Source: Clostridia bacterium
Lineage (GTDB): Bacteria; Bacillota; Clostridia; Oscillospirales; QAKW01
DNA: 35,680 nt
Assembly: GCA_017436525.1 (NCBI GenBank)
Contig: JAFSCX010000038.1
Coordinates: forward strand, 1-35,680
Direction of reading: 5' to 3'
Shown: positions 1 through 7,669 of the stretch, piece after piece
Layout of the letters: every line of letters starts with the position of its first letter
Position numbering within the stretch: the first letter of the stretch is position 1
Position numbers and translations under genes: made by a program
The notes under the pieces: model-generated
Database searches by the model: none
What the model was told of the DNA's origin: nothing
Seen by the model: only the letters and a program-made list of their open reading frames with translations

Positions 1-203
1 TATATTGATACGTCGAGAGGTTATTTTGGCGAAAAGCAGAAAATTTCAATCTAAATCCGCATCATCATGCGGATTTTTCCTTATAATAAGAAAGCAAGGA
101 AAAAGAGTAGGATTTCTTTTCCCTTGCTGATTTATTGAATCGGCAGAATTCTTTTATTCTTTTATTTTCTGCGGTCTGTGCCTTTTTTGACAGTCTGAAA
201 AAA
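1..203. repeat. Dispersed hairpin-rich intergenic repeat, copy A
   Basis: This sequence recurs nearly unchanged at about 13101-13300 and in part at 21671-21765. The core is bounded by GCAGAAAAT (36-44) and its exact reverse complement ATTTTCTGC (164-172). Inside lie a perfect 10-bp hairpin (53-62 with 67-76, loop CATC, then T-rich) and a longer imperfect one in which GCAAGGAAAAAGA pairs with TCTTTTCCCTTGC. The right side continues as GGTCTGTGCC, a T run and GACAGTCTG, and then runs into the terminator of the minus-strand gene next door. The left edge may lie outside the window. No coding capacity is seen. It may be a non-autonomous mobile repeat or a structured 3' element; which is not known. 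Confidence 0.75.
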
Positions 204-232
204 TGCATCGGTGAAAAAACCGATGCATTTTT
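199..232 (-). terminator. Terminator of the WYL-Dabb operon
   Basis: A 14-bp perfect stem (199-212 with 219-232) with a 6-nt loop lies directly after the Dabb stop codon. Read on the minus strand it is followed by a run of T residues. Confidence 0.85.
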
Positions 233-240
233 CATATGAT

Positions 241-537
241 TTATATTTCAAAGTCGAAGGAAAGGCGTTGGGAGACATTGGGCCGTACCAAGCCATCTGC
301 TATTGCTACATGGGCAGGGTGCTTTTGATAAGCGGAAAGGGCAGCCTCGCTTTCAAAAGAGGAATCCATCATCAGGTCTCCTGCAGAGCAGGGGAAGCCT
401 TCTATGAGGATCTTCATCTCCAGAAGGCCGTCGATCTTCCCGACCAAGCCTTCCAGCTCTTTTTTGATGGCCGCCTTAGTGGCGCAAGGGTCAGCAAGGC
501 CTTCTTTTAATTTCCAGATAATCATATGTTTAACCAT
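241..537 (-). CDS. Dabb (stress-responsive A/B barrel) domain protein
   Basis: A 98-residue protein made up of one Dabb domain, a small dimeric alpha/beta barrel fold. The N-terminal VKHMIIWKLKEG and the later FESEAALSAYQKHPAHVA and FDFEI follow the family pattern of a first strand, a central helix and a last strand. The family is found in stress proteins and in some small-molecule enzymes, so the reaction cannot be named. The ATG at 537 is preferred over the one at 543 because AAGGAG lies about 7 nt before it but only 1 nt before the other. The start overlaps the end of the upstream WYL gene by 8 nt, so translation is probably coupled and the two share one mRNA. A strong hairpin follows the stop. 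Confidence 0.85.
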   Translation of the reverse strand: MVKHMIIWKLKEGLADPCATKAAIKKELEGLVGKIDGLLEMKILIEGFPCSAGDLMMDSSFESEAALSAYQKHPAHVAIADGLVRPNVSQRLSFDFEI

Positions 538-1534
538 TTTCATTCTCCTTAATGATCGTTTTTAATGTATTAAGATAAGCGGTTTGCAATGCGGCGGGGG
601 CTTCTATTTTTACTTCCTCCCCCAAAGAAGTGAGCCATCCATAAAAGGGTAGGCTTGGGATGAGGTTTACATGGATGGTAAGGCGTCCGTTTTCGGCGGG
701 GTGGGGTGTGAGATTTTTGCCGAAGCGATCGATCATCACATCCAAAAGCCTTGCAGGGAAGGAGAGGGTAACCCGCTCTGTTTTTCCGCCAAACATACCG
801 AAAAGCCGCGCAGTATAATCCTCCATATGGATCTGCTCAAATTCCTTTTCTCCTTGGCGGGGCTGATCGGTGATGCGGATCCCGCCCATCCGATCCACCC
901 GATAGTGGCGGATGGTGCCGCTGCCGTGATCATAAGCGATCAGATAATAGAATTGATCCTGCCATAGAAGCTGCCAAGGGGAGCAGGTATAAAAAGCGCC
1001 GTTGCGGCGGGGGATTCGCTTGAGGAGCCCTTGATGGGGCATCCAATCAAAATAGCGAAATTCCACCGCCTTGCCTTGGGCGATGGCGCGGCCCAGATCA
1101 TCGATCAGATAGAGCACCGTTTCGTTCATATTCTTAATTCGATCTGCTACGTAGACCCGCCGCTTGAGATCGCCGCCTTGATGGCGGCTGGTAAGGGCGG
1201 TAAGCTTTTCGATCAGCTGCTCGGATTTTTTCTGGGTGATGAAGCGAGAGGAGGCAACCGCATCTGCCAAAAGACGCAGCTCCACCTCTTCAAAATAGGG
1301 GGGAAGGGCATAATAATAGGTGGCAGAGCCGATTCGCTCTTTTTGGATCTCCAGCCCGCAAAGGCTCAAAGTCTCCATATTTTCATAGATGCTTTTTCGC
1401 TCGGCGGAGATTCCTTCCTTTTCCAATGCGGAAATAATCTGCTCCATGGTCAGGCCATGGTTTTCATCGGTCTCCCGCAGGAGAATTTCCCGCAGGAGCA
1501 GGATCTTGCGTTGCTGATGAGGCTGTTTTGCCAT
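530..1534 (-). CDS. WYL-domain HTH transcriptional regulator (YafY family)
   Basis: 334 residues. The N-terminus (about 1-70) is a winged helix of DeoR/HTH_11 type (LREILLRETDENHGLTMEQI... RKSIYENMETLSLCGLEI). A WYL ligand-sensing domain follows at about 140-215 (VEFRYFDW, then WQLLWQDQFYYLIAYD, then IRHYRVDRM), and then a WCX-type C-terminal region. WYL regulators bind DNA and often sense nucleotides or single-stranded nucleic acid; the ligand here is unknown. The start is supported by AGGAGG 8 nt upstream. It is the first gene of a two-gene operon with the overlapping Dabb gene, and a TTGCCA-18-TATAAT promoter lies just before it. Confidence 0.9.
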   Translation of the reverse strand: MAKQPHQQRKILLLREILLRETDENHGLTMEQIISALEKEGISAERKSIYENMETLSLCGLEIQKERIGSATYYYALPPYFEEVELRLLADAVASSRFITQKKSEQLIEKLTALTSRHQGGDLKRRVYVADRIKNMNETVLYLIDDLGRAIAQGKAVEFRYFDWMPHQGLLKRIPRRNGAFYTCSPWQLLWQDQFYYLIAYDHGSGTIRHYRVDRMGGIRITDQPRQGEKEFEQIHMEDYTARLFGMFGGKTERVTLSFPARLLDVMIDRFGKNLTPHPAENGRLTIHVNLIPSLPFYGWLTSLGEEVKIEAPAALQTAYLNTLKTIIKENENG

Positions 1535-1557
1535 CGGGCATCCCTCCTTTTTTAATT

Positions 1558-1587
1558 ATTATATATTAGGAGGGCGCCTTTTGGCAA
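1558..1587 (-). promoter_or_regulatory. Predicted sigma-A promoter for the WYL-Dabb operon
   Basis: On the minus strand TTGCCA (1587-1582) and TATAAT (1563-1558) are separated by 18 bp, about 25 nt before the WYL start codon. The -35 box lies inside the last codons of the upstream acylase gene. Confidence 0.6.
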
Positions 1588-2546
1588 GGGGCGTTTTGAA
1601 TCATCGGGGTTTCTTGCAGGAGGGGATAGGAGATCAATCGGCTGCCGTCCAAATCTTCTTGATGAAGATCGATGCCGATGATCCGCTCATTTTGATGGGT
1701 GGTATAGAAATAGACGCCGTTTTCCAGATCGCAGCAGGCGGTATAGATGGTATGCTCCAATTGGCCGTCCTCTAAAAGGACGCAGCCCTTGACCTGCTCA
1801 ACGGTGCCAAGCACGCGAAAAAACTGCCGCACCTGATCGGACTTGCTCTCCCCTATGGTCGCTAAACGATTGGTAAAGGCGGCGCGGATGAAGCGGGAGG
1901 AAGAAGAGAGATCTCCCGGCAGCCCCATGCCGCCCATGCCGCGGCTGTAGGGCGCGCTTTCGGGGAATAGGGGATCGGCGCTTGCCGAGGCCGAAAGATG
2001 GGAAAATTCGCAGAGCTTTTGCAGGTGATAGGGAAAGGGGGGATTATTGGTCAGCACCCCGACGGGATTTTCATAGATTTGAAGCCCTTGGGCGGTGCTT
2101 TCCAAAACCACCGCCTGCTGCGTATCGGCAAAGATCCAATGAAGGGGAGAAGGGGGTAGATCTTGGCGGAACGGGGAATCGGTGATATTGAGGTTTTCAA
2201 TCAGCGCACGCAGCGCAGAAAGGGAGGCGCACCGCCCCAATAGATAGGGGATCAGCTCAAAAGAAGCGAGGTTCAGCGCACCTTTTCGGGGCGGGAAATA
2301 ATGGGCATTGCCCCCAAAGGCAAGGGCGGCACCGTATAGACCATGCTCGTTCATGGCATCATAATAAAGAGGGAAATCCTCTTGCACAAAGGCCATCCCG
2401 ATCAGGGCATGATGGGTTGAAAGATCCCCTTCATGCCGCAATGGGAGAAAAGCATTGCGGGGAAAGATGGTTCCCTCTTCGGTATAAGAAAATTCATAGT
2501 CCAACGTGCGGCCGCAATAAGGGCCGCGGCAGATGGCGGTACACAT
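1566..2546 (-). CDS. Choloylglycine hydrolase / penicillin V acylase family Ntn hydrolase
   Basis: 326 residues from the chosen start. This family cleaves amide bonds (conjugated bile salts, penicillin V, N-acyl homoserine lactones) with an N-terminal cysteine exposed by removal of Met1. The start is fixed by chemistry: MCTAICRG puts the nucleophile at Cys2, and GGAG lies 8-9 nt before this ATG. An in-frame ATG 33 nt upstream would bury the cysteine and is rejected. Other family residues are visible: Arg13 and Asp16 (GRTLDYE), Asn167-168 (VLTNNPPF) and Arg218 (GLPGDLSSSSRF). There is no signal peptide, so it should act in the cytoplasm. Bile salt hydrolase and penicillin acylase cannot be separated by reading alone. 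Confidence 0.9.
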   Translation of the reverse strand: MCTAICRGPYCGRTLDYEFSYTEEGTIFPRNAFLPLRHEGDLSTHHALIGMAFVQEDFPLYYDAMNEHGLYGAALAFGGNAHYFPPRKGALNLASFELIPYLLGRCASLSALRALIENLNITDSPFRQDLPPSPLHWIFADTQQAVVLESTAQGLQIYENPVGVLTNNPPFPYHLQKLCEFSHLSASASADPLFPESAPYSRGMGGMGLPGDLSSSSRFIRAAFTNRLATIGESKSDQVRQFFRVLGTVEQVKGCVLLEDGQLEHTIYTACCDLENGVYFYTTHQNERIIGIDLHQEDLDGSRLISYPLLQETPMIQNAPCQKAPS

Positions 2547-2583
2547 AGAATCAACTCCTTTCTTCTTTATTATAAACAAAAAA

Positions 2584-2608
2584 ATGACCCCAAATCATTT
2601 GGGGTCAT
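2584..2608 (-). terminator. Terminator of the XRE-GpsA gene
   Basis: A perfect 12-bp stem (2584-2595 with 2597-2608) around a single C, followed on the minus strand by seven T residues. It lies 5 nt after the XRE-GpsA stop. Confidence 0.9.
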
Positions 2609-2612
2609 AAAA

Positions 2613-3830
2613 TCAGAATTCATTTTTTAAGGAGCGGTCAAAGAGCTGCTCCAAAGCCATAAGGGCATCTGCTCCTTCATAGAGGATGCGATAGACTGCA
2701 TCGCAGATCGGCAGCTCAACGCCGTAGGCCTTGGAAAGATTATGAAGAGCTTTGACTGTATAATAGCCCTCCGCCAGCTTGGTATAGGGCGTTTTTTCAA
2801 CAACGCTCTTGCCAAAGGCTAAATTTTGAGAATGGGCGGAGAAAAGGGTTGCTTCATAATCTCCCAAATGGCAAAGGCCGTAGGCGCTCATGCTCTTGCC
2901 GCCCATGGCGGCGATCAGTTCGGAGATCTCACGGGTGCCGCGTGCCATCAGTGCACCCTTAAGGGAGCTGCGTCCGGCACCCTCCAGCATTCCCGCGGCA
3001 ATGCCGATAACATTTTTGGCTGCTGCACCGATTTCATTGCCGATCAGATCGGTGCCGTAATAAAAGCGGATCAAATCGCTGGAGAATAAGCGAATCAATT
3101 CATCTTTCAAAAATTCATCGGTACTATCAATGACCATACAGTTCGGAACGCCTTTATAAAACTCTTGCACATGCCCCGGCCCCAGCCAGACGGCAATGCG
3201 ATTGCTTTCCGGCAGAATATCGCTCACGACCTGAGAGAGGCGCCGCCCGCCTTCAATTTCCAGCCCCTTCATGCAAAGGACAATCCTTTTCCCCTCGATA
3301 CCAAGGGTCAAAAGCGCCTCTGCCACGCTTCGCAGCTGCTGGGCGCTTACCGAGATGATCAAAATGTCCGCCTCTTTCGCGCCCTGCAGATCATCGGACA
3401 GGACAATGGATTCCGGCAGGCGAATCTGGTCGTTGCGGCGGGTTTTTCGCAGGCGGGCAAGGTTTAGGGAACCTTTGCGGCCATAAAGGCAGACATGATG
3501 ACCGATCCGATCCAAATACCAAGAAAGAAAACTGCCCCATCGGCCGCAACCAACGACAAAGACCCGATGAGCTGCCCTTTCTTTTTTTTGAAAATGGATT
3601 TTTTTCCGCTTCCTTAAAGAATCGAGATCTGCTTTTAAGATCTCGTTGATGGTGATGTCGTAGATCTCTGAAAGCTTCAGCAGCATGGCGATATCGGGAA
3701 TAGAGGCGCCGGTTTCCCATTTGGAAATCGCCTGACGAGAGACCTGCAAGCGAGAAGCAAGCTCCTCTTGGGTGATCTTATAATATTTTCTGAGGGCCGA
3801 AAGGTAAAGCCCAATTTTTTTGCTGTTCAT
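2613..3830 (-). CDS. XRE (Cro/C1) DNA-binding domain fused to NAD(P)-dependent glycerol-3-phosphate dehydrogenase
   Basis: 405 residues with two parts. Residues about 5-60 are a complete Cro/C1 helix-turn-helix (LSALRKYYKITQEELASRLQ, SRQAISKWETG). After a basic linker (about 70-87), residues 88-405 form a GpsA-like enzyme with a Rossmann motif (VFVVGCGRWGSFLSWYL), a GPGHV variant of the usual GP(S/T)HA motif, the catalytic-lysine segment GNEIGAAAKNVIGIAAG, and MARGTREI. GpsA normally interconverts dihydroxyacetone phosphate and sn-glycerol 3-phosphate for phospholipid synthesis, and normally has no HTH. The ATG at 3830 has GAGGTG 6 nt before it; the GTG at 3839 lies on that RBS. Inference: a metabolite- or redox-responsive regulator, possibly acting on the 24-bp palindrome upstream. 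Confidence 0.9.
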   Translation of the reverse strand: MNSKKIGLYLSALRKYYKITQEELASRLQVSRQAISKWETGASIPDIAMLLKLSEIYDITINEILKADLDSLRKRKKIHFQKKERAAHRVFVVGCGRWGSFLSWYLDRIGHHVCLYGRKGSLNLARLRKTRRNDQIRLPESIVLSDDLQGAKEADILIISVSAQQLRSVAEALLTLGIEGKRIVLCMKGLEIEGGRRLSQVVSDILPESNRIAVWLGPGHVQEFYKGVPNCMVIDSTDEFLKDELIRLFSSDLIRFYYGTDLIGNEIGAAAKNVIGIAAGMLEGAGRSSLKGALMARGTREISELIAAMGGKSMSAYGLCHLGDYEATLFSAHSQNLAFGKSVVEKTPYTKLAEGYYTVKALHNLSKAYGVELPICDAVYRILYEGADALMALEQLFDRSLKNEF

Positions 3831-3919
3831 TCCATTCACCTCTTTTTTATTTTATCGCAAAAAGGGAAAAGAATCCAGCAACTTTTATTTGCATTATCCC
3901 CCAAAATGCAACCGCAGGC

Positions 3920-3943
3920 ATTTTGATATCATGATATCAAAAT
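3920..3943. promoter_or_regulatory. 24-bp perfect palindrome upstream of XRE-GpsA
   Basis: ATTTTGATATCA followed by its exact reverse complement, with no spacer. It lies about 90 bp before the XRE-GpsA start and is the only notable symmetry in that intergenic region. It is a candidate operator for the protein's own HTH domain (inference). A clear -35/-10 pair was not found beside it. Confidence 0.55.
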
Positions 3944-3960
3944 CCATTGAGGAAAAGAAA

Positions 3961-3982
3961 AAAGACCCTAAGAAGGGTCTTT
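3961..3982 (-). terminator. Terminator of the GpsA-like gene
   Basis: AAAGACCCT (3961-3969) pairs with AGGGTCTTT (3974-3982) around a 4-nt loop. Read on the minus strand it continues into a T run, 12 nt after the stop of the gpsA-like gene. Confidence 0.8.
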
Positions 3983-3994
3983 TTGAAGGATGCA

Positions 3995-5047
3995 TTATTT
4001 ATTATAAGTGAAGGTGAAGGCTTCCCAAGGGAGATCGACCGGCTTTTTCTCGGTGATGATCTCATCCACATGCATGAGCAGGGGGAAATCGGCGGGGTTC
4101 AGCTTACCCAGCTTTGCGGCGGTTTTGATGGCTTTGGCCACCCGCTCTGCAACAACGAGGGATTCGAGGGTTACGCCGTTGAGCTCTGCTTTGGCTTCGT
4201 CGATATTGAGGCCGCGGCCCAAGAGGATACCGACCAAACGGGTTCTGCCGCCATAGACGGTAACATAAAGGTCGCCGTAGCCGACGGACATATTCTCCAA
4301 AGTGGCTGCGCCCTGATAATCCAGCAGTTTATACATCTCTTTTACAGCCTGACCGAAGATGGCGGCCTGAGAGTTGAAATGGAGCTCGCTATCGATGCCA
4401 TGCTCTTTTTGGTTGAGGCCGATGGTCAGAGCAATGCCGAGGGCATAGCCGTTTTTGAGGGCAACGGCACTCTCGATGCCGGTTACATCGGTGGAGAGGC
4501 TGATATGATAATAATCGGTGGCCATGATGGATTTCATCTTTTCCAGAATCTTCATGTCGGTGCCGCAGAAGGCAACCTCCGATTGATCGTGGAAGACCAG
4601 CTCATAGCTGGTGCAGGGACCGCCGATGGCGTTGATGGAAAGCTTTTTGCCGATCTTTCTCATCATTTCATTCCATACATCGGGATAGGTCAGCAGTTTG
4701 CCGTCCTCCGTATTGACCAAGCCCTTGGTAACGCTCAATACAGGGATCTCTTCGGGGATCTTGGGCAGCACATGAGTGCCAAACCAATCCACACCGAAGC
4801 TGGATACACCGCCGATGATCATATCGGCGCCCTCGATGGCCTCTTCCATCTCTTCGATCTGATAATACTTCAGCCCTGCGGGGAAGGGACGGGTGAATTT
4901 GGGATGCTGATCGGTGGCCTTGCAAGCCTCGATGATCTCCCGATCCAAGTGGGTGCCTACCAAGCGCACCTCATGCCCGTTCTCTCTTGCGGGGAAAGCA
5001 AGAGCAGAGCCCATCATGCCGGAGCCGATAATGGTTACGATTGCCAT
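3995..5047 (-). CDS. GpsA-like NAD(P)-dependent glycerol-3-phosphate dehydrogenase (unfused paralogue)
   Basis: 350 residues from the ATG at 5047, which has GGAG about 8-9 nt upstream. The longer open frame upstream has no RBS and would start at the -35 box. It opens with a Rossmann motif (VTIIGSGMMGSALAFPARENG). NAIGGPCTSYE corresponds to the family GP(S/T) motif, and AVALKNGYALGIA carries the expected catalytic lysine. It is divergent from the fused GpsA next to it and slightly longer than usual, so its substrate could be a different sugar or polyol phosphate. A DeoR-type regulator, a family that usually senses sugar phosphates, is transcribed divergently and probably controls it (inference). 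Confidence 0.85.
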   Translation of the reverse strand: MAIVTIIGSGMMGSALAFPARENGHEVRLVGTHLDREIIEACKATDQHPKFTRPFPAGLKYYQIEEMEEAIEGADMIIGGVSSFGVDWFGTHVLPKIPEEIPVLSVTKGLVNTEDGKLLTYPDVWNEMMRKIGKKLSINAIGGPCTSYELVFHDQSEVAFCGTDMKILEKMKSIMATDYYHISLSTDVTGIESAVALKNGYALGIALTIGLNQKEHGIDSELHFNSQAAIFGQAVKEMYKLLDYQGAATLENMSVGYGDLYVTVYGGRTRLVGILLGRGLNIDEAKAELNGVTLESLVVAERVAKAIKTAAKLGKLNPADFPLLMHVDEIITEKKPVDLPWEAFTFTYNK

Positions 5048-5075
5048 AAGTTTATTCTCCTTTTTGAAAAAGTTC

Positions 5076-5104
5076 TTGCAAAATTTTTGCATAAATCCTA
5101 TAAT
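5076..5104 (+). promoter_or_regulatory. Predicted promoter of the DeoR gene
   Basis: TTGCAA (5076-5081), a 17-bp spacer and a perfect TATAAT (5099-5104). It overlaps the opposing promoter of the gpsA-like gene. Confidence 0.55.
5077..5091. promoter_or_regulatory. 15-bp palindrome in the gpsA-deoR divergent region
   Basis: TGCAAAA, a single T, then TTTTGCA. It overlaps the -35 box of the predicted deoR promoter and lies in the 5' leader of the gpsA-like gene. It is a plausible operator for the DeoR protein (inference). Confidence 0.45.
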
Positions 5105-5105
5105 C

Positions 5106-5134
5106 AGTCTATAAGAAACCCCAAAAACTGTCAA
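5106..5134 (-). promoter_or_regulatory. Predicted promoter of the GpsA-like gene
   Basis: On the minus strand a perfect TTGACA (5134-5129), a 17-bp spacer and TAGACT (5111-5106). The predicted start near 5100 gives a leader of about 50 nt. It faces and overlaps the deoR promoter. Confidence 0.65.
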
Positions 5135-5194
5135 GAGTTGGCGTCAAAGTTGAAAAAATGAAAGAACTTTTTCATGATTTTAGGAGAGCGCGGG

Positions 5195-5884
5195 ATGAAA
5201 AGAGAAGAAATCATCTTAAATTATTTAGAGGAGCGGCAGTTTGCCTCCATTGCGGAGCTTGCCAAAGCCATTTTTACCAGCGAAGCCACGGTGCGCCGTT
5301 GCGTCAAGGAGCTGGAGCGGCAGGGCTATTTGAAGGCGGTTTATGGCGGAGTAGTACGGGCAGAATATCAAAAACAGCCGGTTCCCATCGACCTGCGGGA
5401 CGGGGAAAACCATGCCGCAAAAGAACGCCTCGGCGCGCGGGCGGCGGCAATGATCGAGGATCATAGCACCATCCTCTTGGATAGCTCCACCACCGCCCGC
5501 CGCATCTGCAAGCATATTGGGGATCGGGAGGGGCTGACCGTGATCACCAGCTCCCTTCGGGTCTGCCGAGAGCTCAAAGACAGCCCCATTCGGGTGGTCT
5601 GCACCGGCGGAACGCTGCTGCCCCGCAGAGAGTGCTTTGCAGGGCATTTTGCGGAAGAGTTTGTAAGCAAAATCAAAGCCGATTATTTCTTTTTCTCCGC
5701 TCAAGGGCTCTCTCAAAACGGCGATATCACCGATAGCTCGGAGGAAGAGATCGCCCTGCGCAAGGCCATGCTCTCAGCTTCTAAAAACAGCGTTTTCCTC
5801 TGCGATCCTTCCAAAGAGGGAAAAGATTTTCCCTTCACCGTCTGCAATGTTTCGGAACTGACTGCTGTGCTGAAGGATGAATAA
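5195..5884 (+). CDS. DeoR/GlpR family transcriptional regulator
   Basis: 229 residues. Residues 1-57 are the DeoR winged helix (REEIILNYLEERQFASIAEL, SEATVRRCVKELERQGYL, then VYGGVV). The remainder is the DeoRC sensor fold related to sugar-phosphate isomerases (IEDHSTILLDSSTTARRI, VICTGGTLLPRRECFAG). AGGAG lies 8 nt before the ATG at 5195; an upstream in-frame ATG at 5174 lacks an RBS. The gene is divergent from the gpsA-like gene and shares overlapping promoters with it, so control of that enzyme by a glycerol- or sugar-phosphate signal is likely (inference). The stop is 3 nt from the -35 box of the glnS promoter, and no terminator separates them. Confidence 0.9.
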   Translation: MKREEIILNYLEERQFASIAELAKAIFTSEATVRRCVKELERQGYLKAVYGGVVRAEYQKQPVPIDLRDGENHAAKERLGARAAAMIEDHSTILLDSSTTARRICKHIGDREGLTVITSSLRVCRELKDSPIRVVCTGGTLLPRRECFAGHFAEEFVSKIKADYFFFSAQGLSQNGDITDSSEEEIALRKAMLSASKNSVFLCDPSKEGKDFPFTVCNVSELTAVLKDE

Positions 5885-5887
5885 TTA

Positions 5888-5916
5888 TTGACTTGTTTGA
5901 TTTTCTAAGCTATAAT
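5888..5916 (+). promoter_or_regulatory. glnS promoter
   Basis: TTGACT (5888-5893), exactly 17 bp, TATAAT (5911-5916). Transcription should start near 5923, leaving a leader of about 30 nt. That is too short for a T-box, and it rules out the upstream in-frame ATG at 5893. Confidence 0.85.
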
Positions 5917-5952
5917 ATAAAATTAAGAGAAGTCATAAGAAAGGCATTAAAA

Positions 5953-7635
5953 ATGGAAGAGAAAAGACAAGAGATTTCTAATTTTATAACCAACTTCATT
6001 AAAGAGGATCTGGCAGCAAATCCCGAGATGAAGATTCATACCCGCTTTCCCCCCGAGCCCAATGGCTATCTCCATATCGGCCATTGCAAGGCCATGGCCA
6101 TCGATTTTGGGATGGCGCGGCGCTTCGGCGGGATCTGCAATCTCAGAATGGACGATACCAACCCCGCCAAGGAAGAGACGGAGTTTGTAGATGCCATTCA
6201 AGAGGATATCCATTGGCTGGGCTTCGATTGGGAGGATCGCTTCTTCTATGGCTCCGATTATTTTGAGAAGGACTATGAATTTGCGGTTCGGCTCATTAAG
6301 AAGGGCCTGGCCTATGTCTGCGAGCTGAGCCCCGAGGAGATGCGGGATCCCAAATATTGCGGGGATGTGAATCATCCTGCCGTCTCCCCTTGGAGAGATC
6401 GGCCCATCGAGGAGAGTCTGGATCTCTTTGAGCGGATGAAAGCGGGCGAATTCCCCGACGGGAAATATACCTTGAGAGCAAAGATTGATCTTGCCTCCGG
6501 CAATTTCTGGCTCAGAGATCCTGCTATCTATCGGATCCGCCATGTGGACCATCATCGCCAAGGGTCCAAATGGTGCATCTATCCCCTTTATGATTTTGCT
6601 CATCCTATTCAGGATGCGCTGGAAGGGGTTACCCACTCCCTTTGCGATATCAACTATGAGATCCATCGCCCCCTTTATAACTGGGTGATTGAGAATGTAT
6701 TTGAAGAAGGGGAGCTTGCCTATAAGGGCTTCCCCCGCCAGATTGAATTTGCAAGAATGAATCTCACTTATACCGTCCTTTCCAAGCGTTTTCTTCGCGG
6801 ATTGGTCGAGGATGGGGTGGTAGACGGTTGGGATGATCCTCGGATGCCCACCCTCTGCGGCCTGCGCCGCCGCGGCTATTCCGGCGAGGCGATCCTCAAA
6901 TTTGTAGAAGGGGCAGGAGTTGCCAAGAGCGAGAATCTCATCGATATCCACCAGCTGGAGGCCTGCATCCGCGATGAGCTGAACGATACGGCCTATCGGC
7001 GGATCGCCATTCAGAAGCCCATCAAGGTGGTGCTGACCAACTATCCCGAAGATCAGAAGGAATTCTTTGATCTGCCCAATCATCCCCAAAAGCCGGAGCT
7101 GGGCACCCGCCCCGTTCCCTTTACCAGAGAGCTTTATATCGACGAGAGCGATTTTGCGGAAGTGCCCCCCTCGAAATTCTTCCGTATGAAGCCCGATGGC
7201 GAGGTGCGGCTGATGGGCGCCTATCTGGTTACCTGCAATGAGATCATTAAAAATGAAGATGGCTCTATCAAGGAGCTTCATTGCACCGCCGATCTGGAGA
7301 CCCGCAACGGCATGCCGGCCGATGGCCATAAGGTGAAGGGCACCATCCATTGGCTTTCTGCCGAGAATGTAATCCCTGCCACCCTGCGGCTTTATGAGCA
7401 GCTGACCACGCTGGAGGATCCTGCCGCTCTGCCCGAGGGCAAGACCTATACCGATTTCCTCAACCCCGAATCCTTAAAGATTGTGGACGGGGCGCTTTTG
7501 GAAGCCAATCTTGCGGAGGCGAAAGCCGGGGAGAAATTCCAGTTTGTGCGGGATGGCTACTATGTGAAGGATACCAAATATGAAAACACCTTCAACCGAG
7601 TAGTAGGATTGAAGGACAGCTTCCCGAAGAAGTAA
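5953..7635 (+). CDS. glnS: Glutaminyl-tRNA synthetase
   Basis: 560 residues, class I synthetase that charges tRNA-Gln with glutamine in the cytoplasm. The HIGH motif is in PPEPNGYLHIGHCKAMA (about residues 34-50) and is followed by NLRMDDTNPAKEE, as in GlnRS/GluRS. YEIHRPLYNWVIE and the KMSKS-type VLSKRFL follow. The distinction from GluRS rests on the domain order and the beta-barrel anticodon domain at the C-terminus (RLMGAYLVTCNE, then DGHKVKGTIHWLSAENVIPA). The start is supported by AAAGG about 8 nt upstream and by the promoter at 5888-5916. Possessing GlnRS suggests the cell does not depend only on the GatCAB transamidation route for Gln-tRNA. Confidence 0.97.
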   Translation: MEEKRQEISNFITNFIKEDLAANPEMKIHTRFPPEPNGYLHIGHCKAMAIDFGMARRFGGICNLRMDDTNPAKEETEFVDAIQEDIHWLGFDWEDRFFYGSDYFEKDYEFAVRLIKKGLAYVCELSPEEMRDPKYCGDVNHPAVSPWRDRPIEESLDLFERMKAGEFPDGKYTLRAKIDLASGNFWLRDPAIYRIRHVDHHRQGSKWCIYPLYDFAHPIQDALEGVTHSLCDINYEIHRPLYNWVIENVFEEGELAYKGFPRQIEFARMNLTYTVLSKRFLRGLVEDGVVDGWDDPRMPTLCGLRRRGYSGEAILKFVEGAGVAKSENLIDIHQLEACIRDELNDTAYRRIAIQKPIKVVLTNYPEDQKEFFDLPNHPQKPELGTRPVPFTRELYIDESDFAEVPPSKFFRMKPDGEVRLMGAYLVTCNEIIKNEDGSIKELHCTADLETRNGMPADGHKVKGTIHWLSAENVIPATLRLYEQLTTLEDPAALPEGKTYTDFLNPESLKIVDGALLEANLAEAKAGEKFQFVRDGYYVKDTKYENTFNRVVGLKDSFPKK

Positions 7636-7669
7636 GGGCTGTTAAAATTGCCTGAACCGCAAAGGGCAA
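7636..7669 (+). repeat. 3' stem-loop repeat after glnS (copy 1)
   Basis: Starts at the base after the glnS stop. About 32 of 35 aligned positions match the segment after the fakA stop (35354-35388). Both contain GTTAAAATTGCC and CCGCAAAGGGCAA, in which TTGCC (7648-7652) can pair with GGCAA (7665-7669). In both places an ordinary terminator whose stem begins with AAGAAACC follows about 70 nt later. Confidence 0.65.

Noticed and set aside
1-203. Small RNA gene or insertion sequence
   Set aside because: There is no promoter and no transposase reading frame in any copy; repetition and hairpins support only a dispersed repeat.
3947-5161. A 404-codon plus-strand frame
   Set aside because: Antisense to the GpsA-like gene, which has clear motifs and an RBS.
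5893-5952. Upstream ATG for glnS at 5893
   Set aside because: It overlaps the -35 box and precedes the predicted transcription start.
5884-5952. T-box or other riboswitch before glnS, and likewise before proS
   Set aside because: Promoter positions leave leaders of only about 30 nt in each case.
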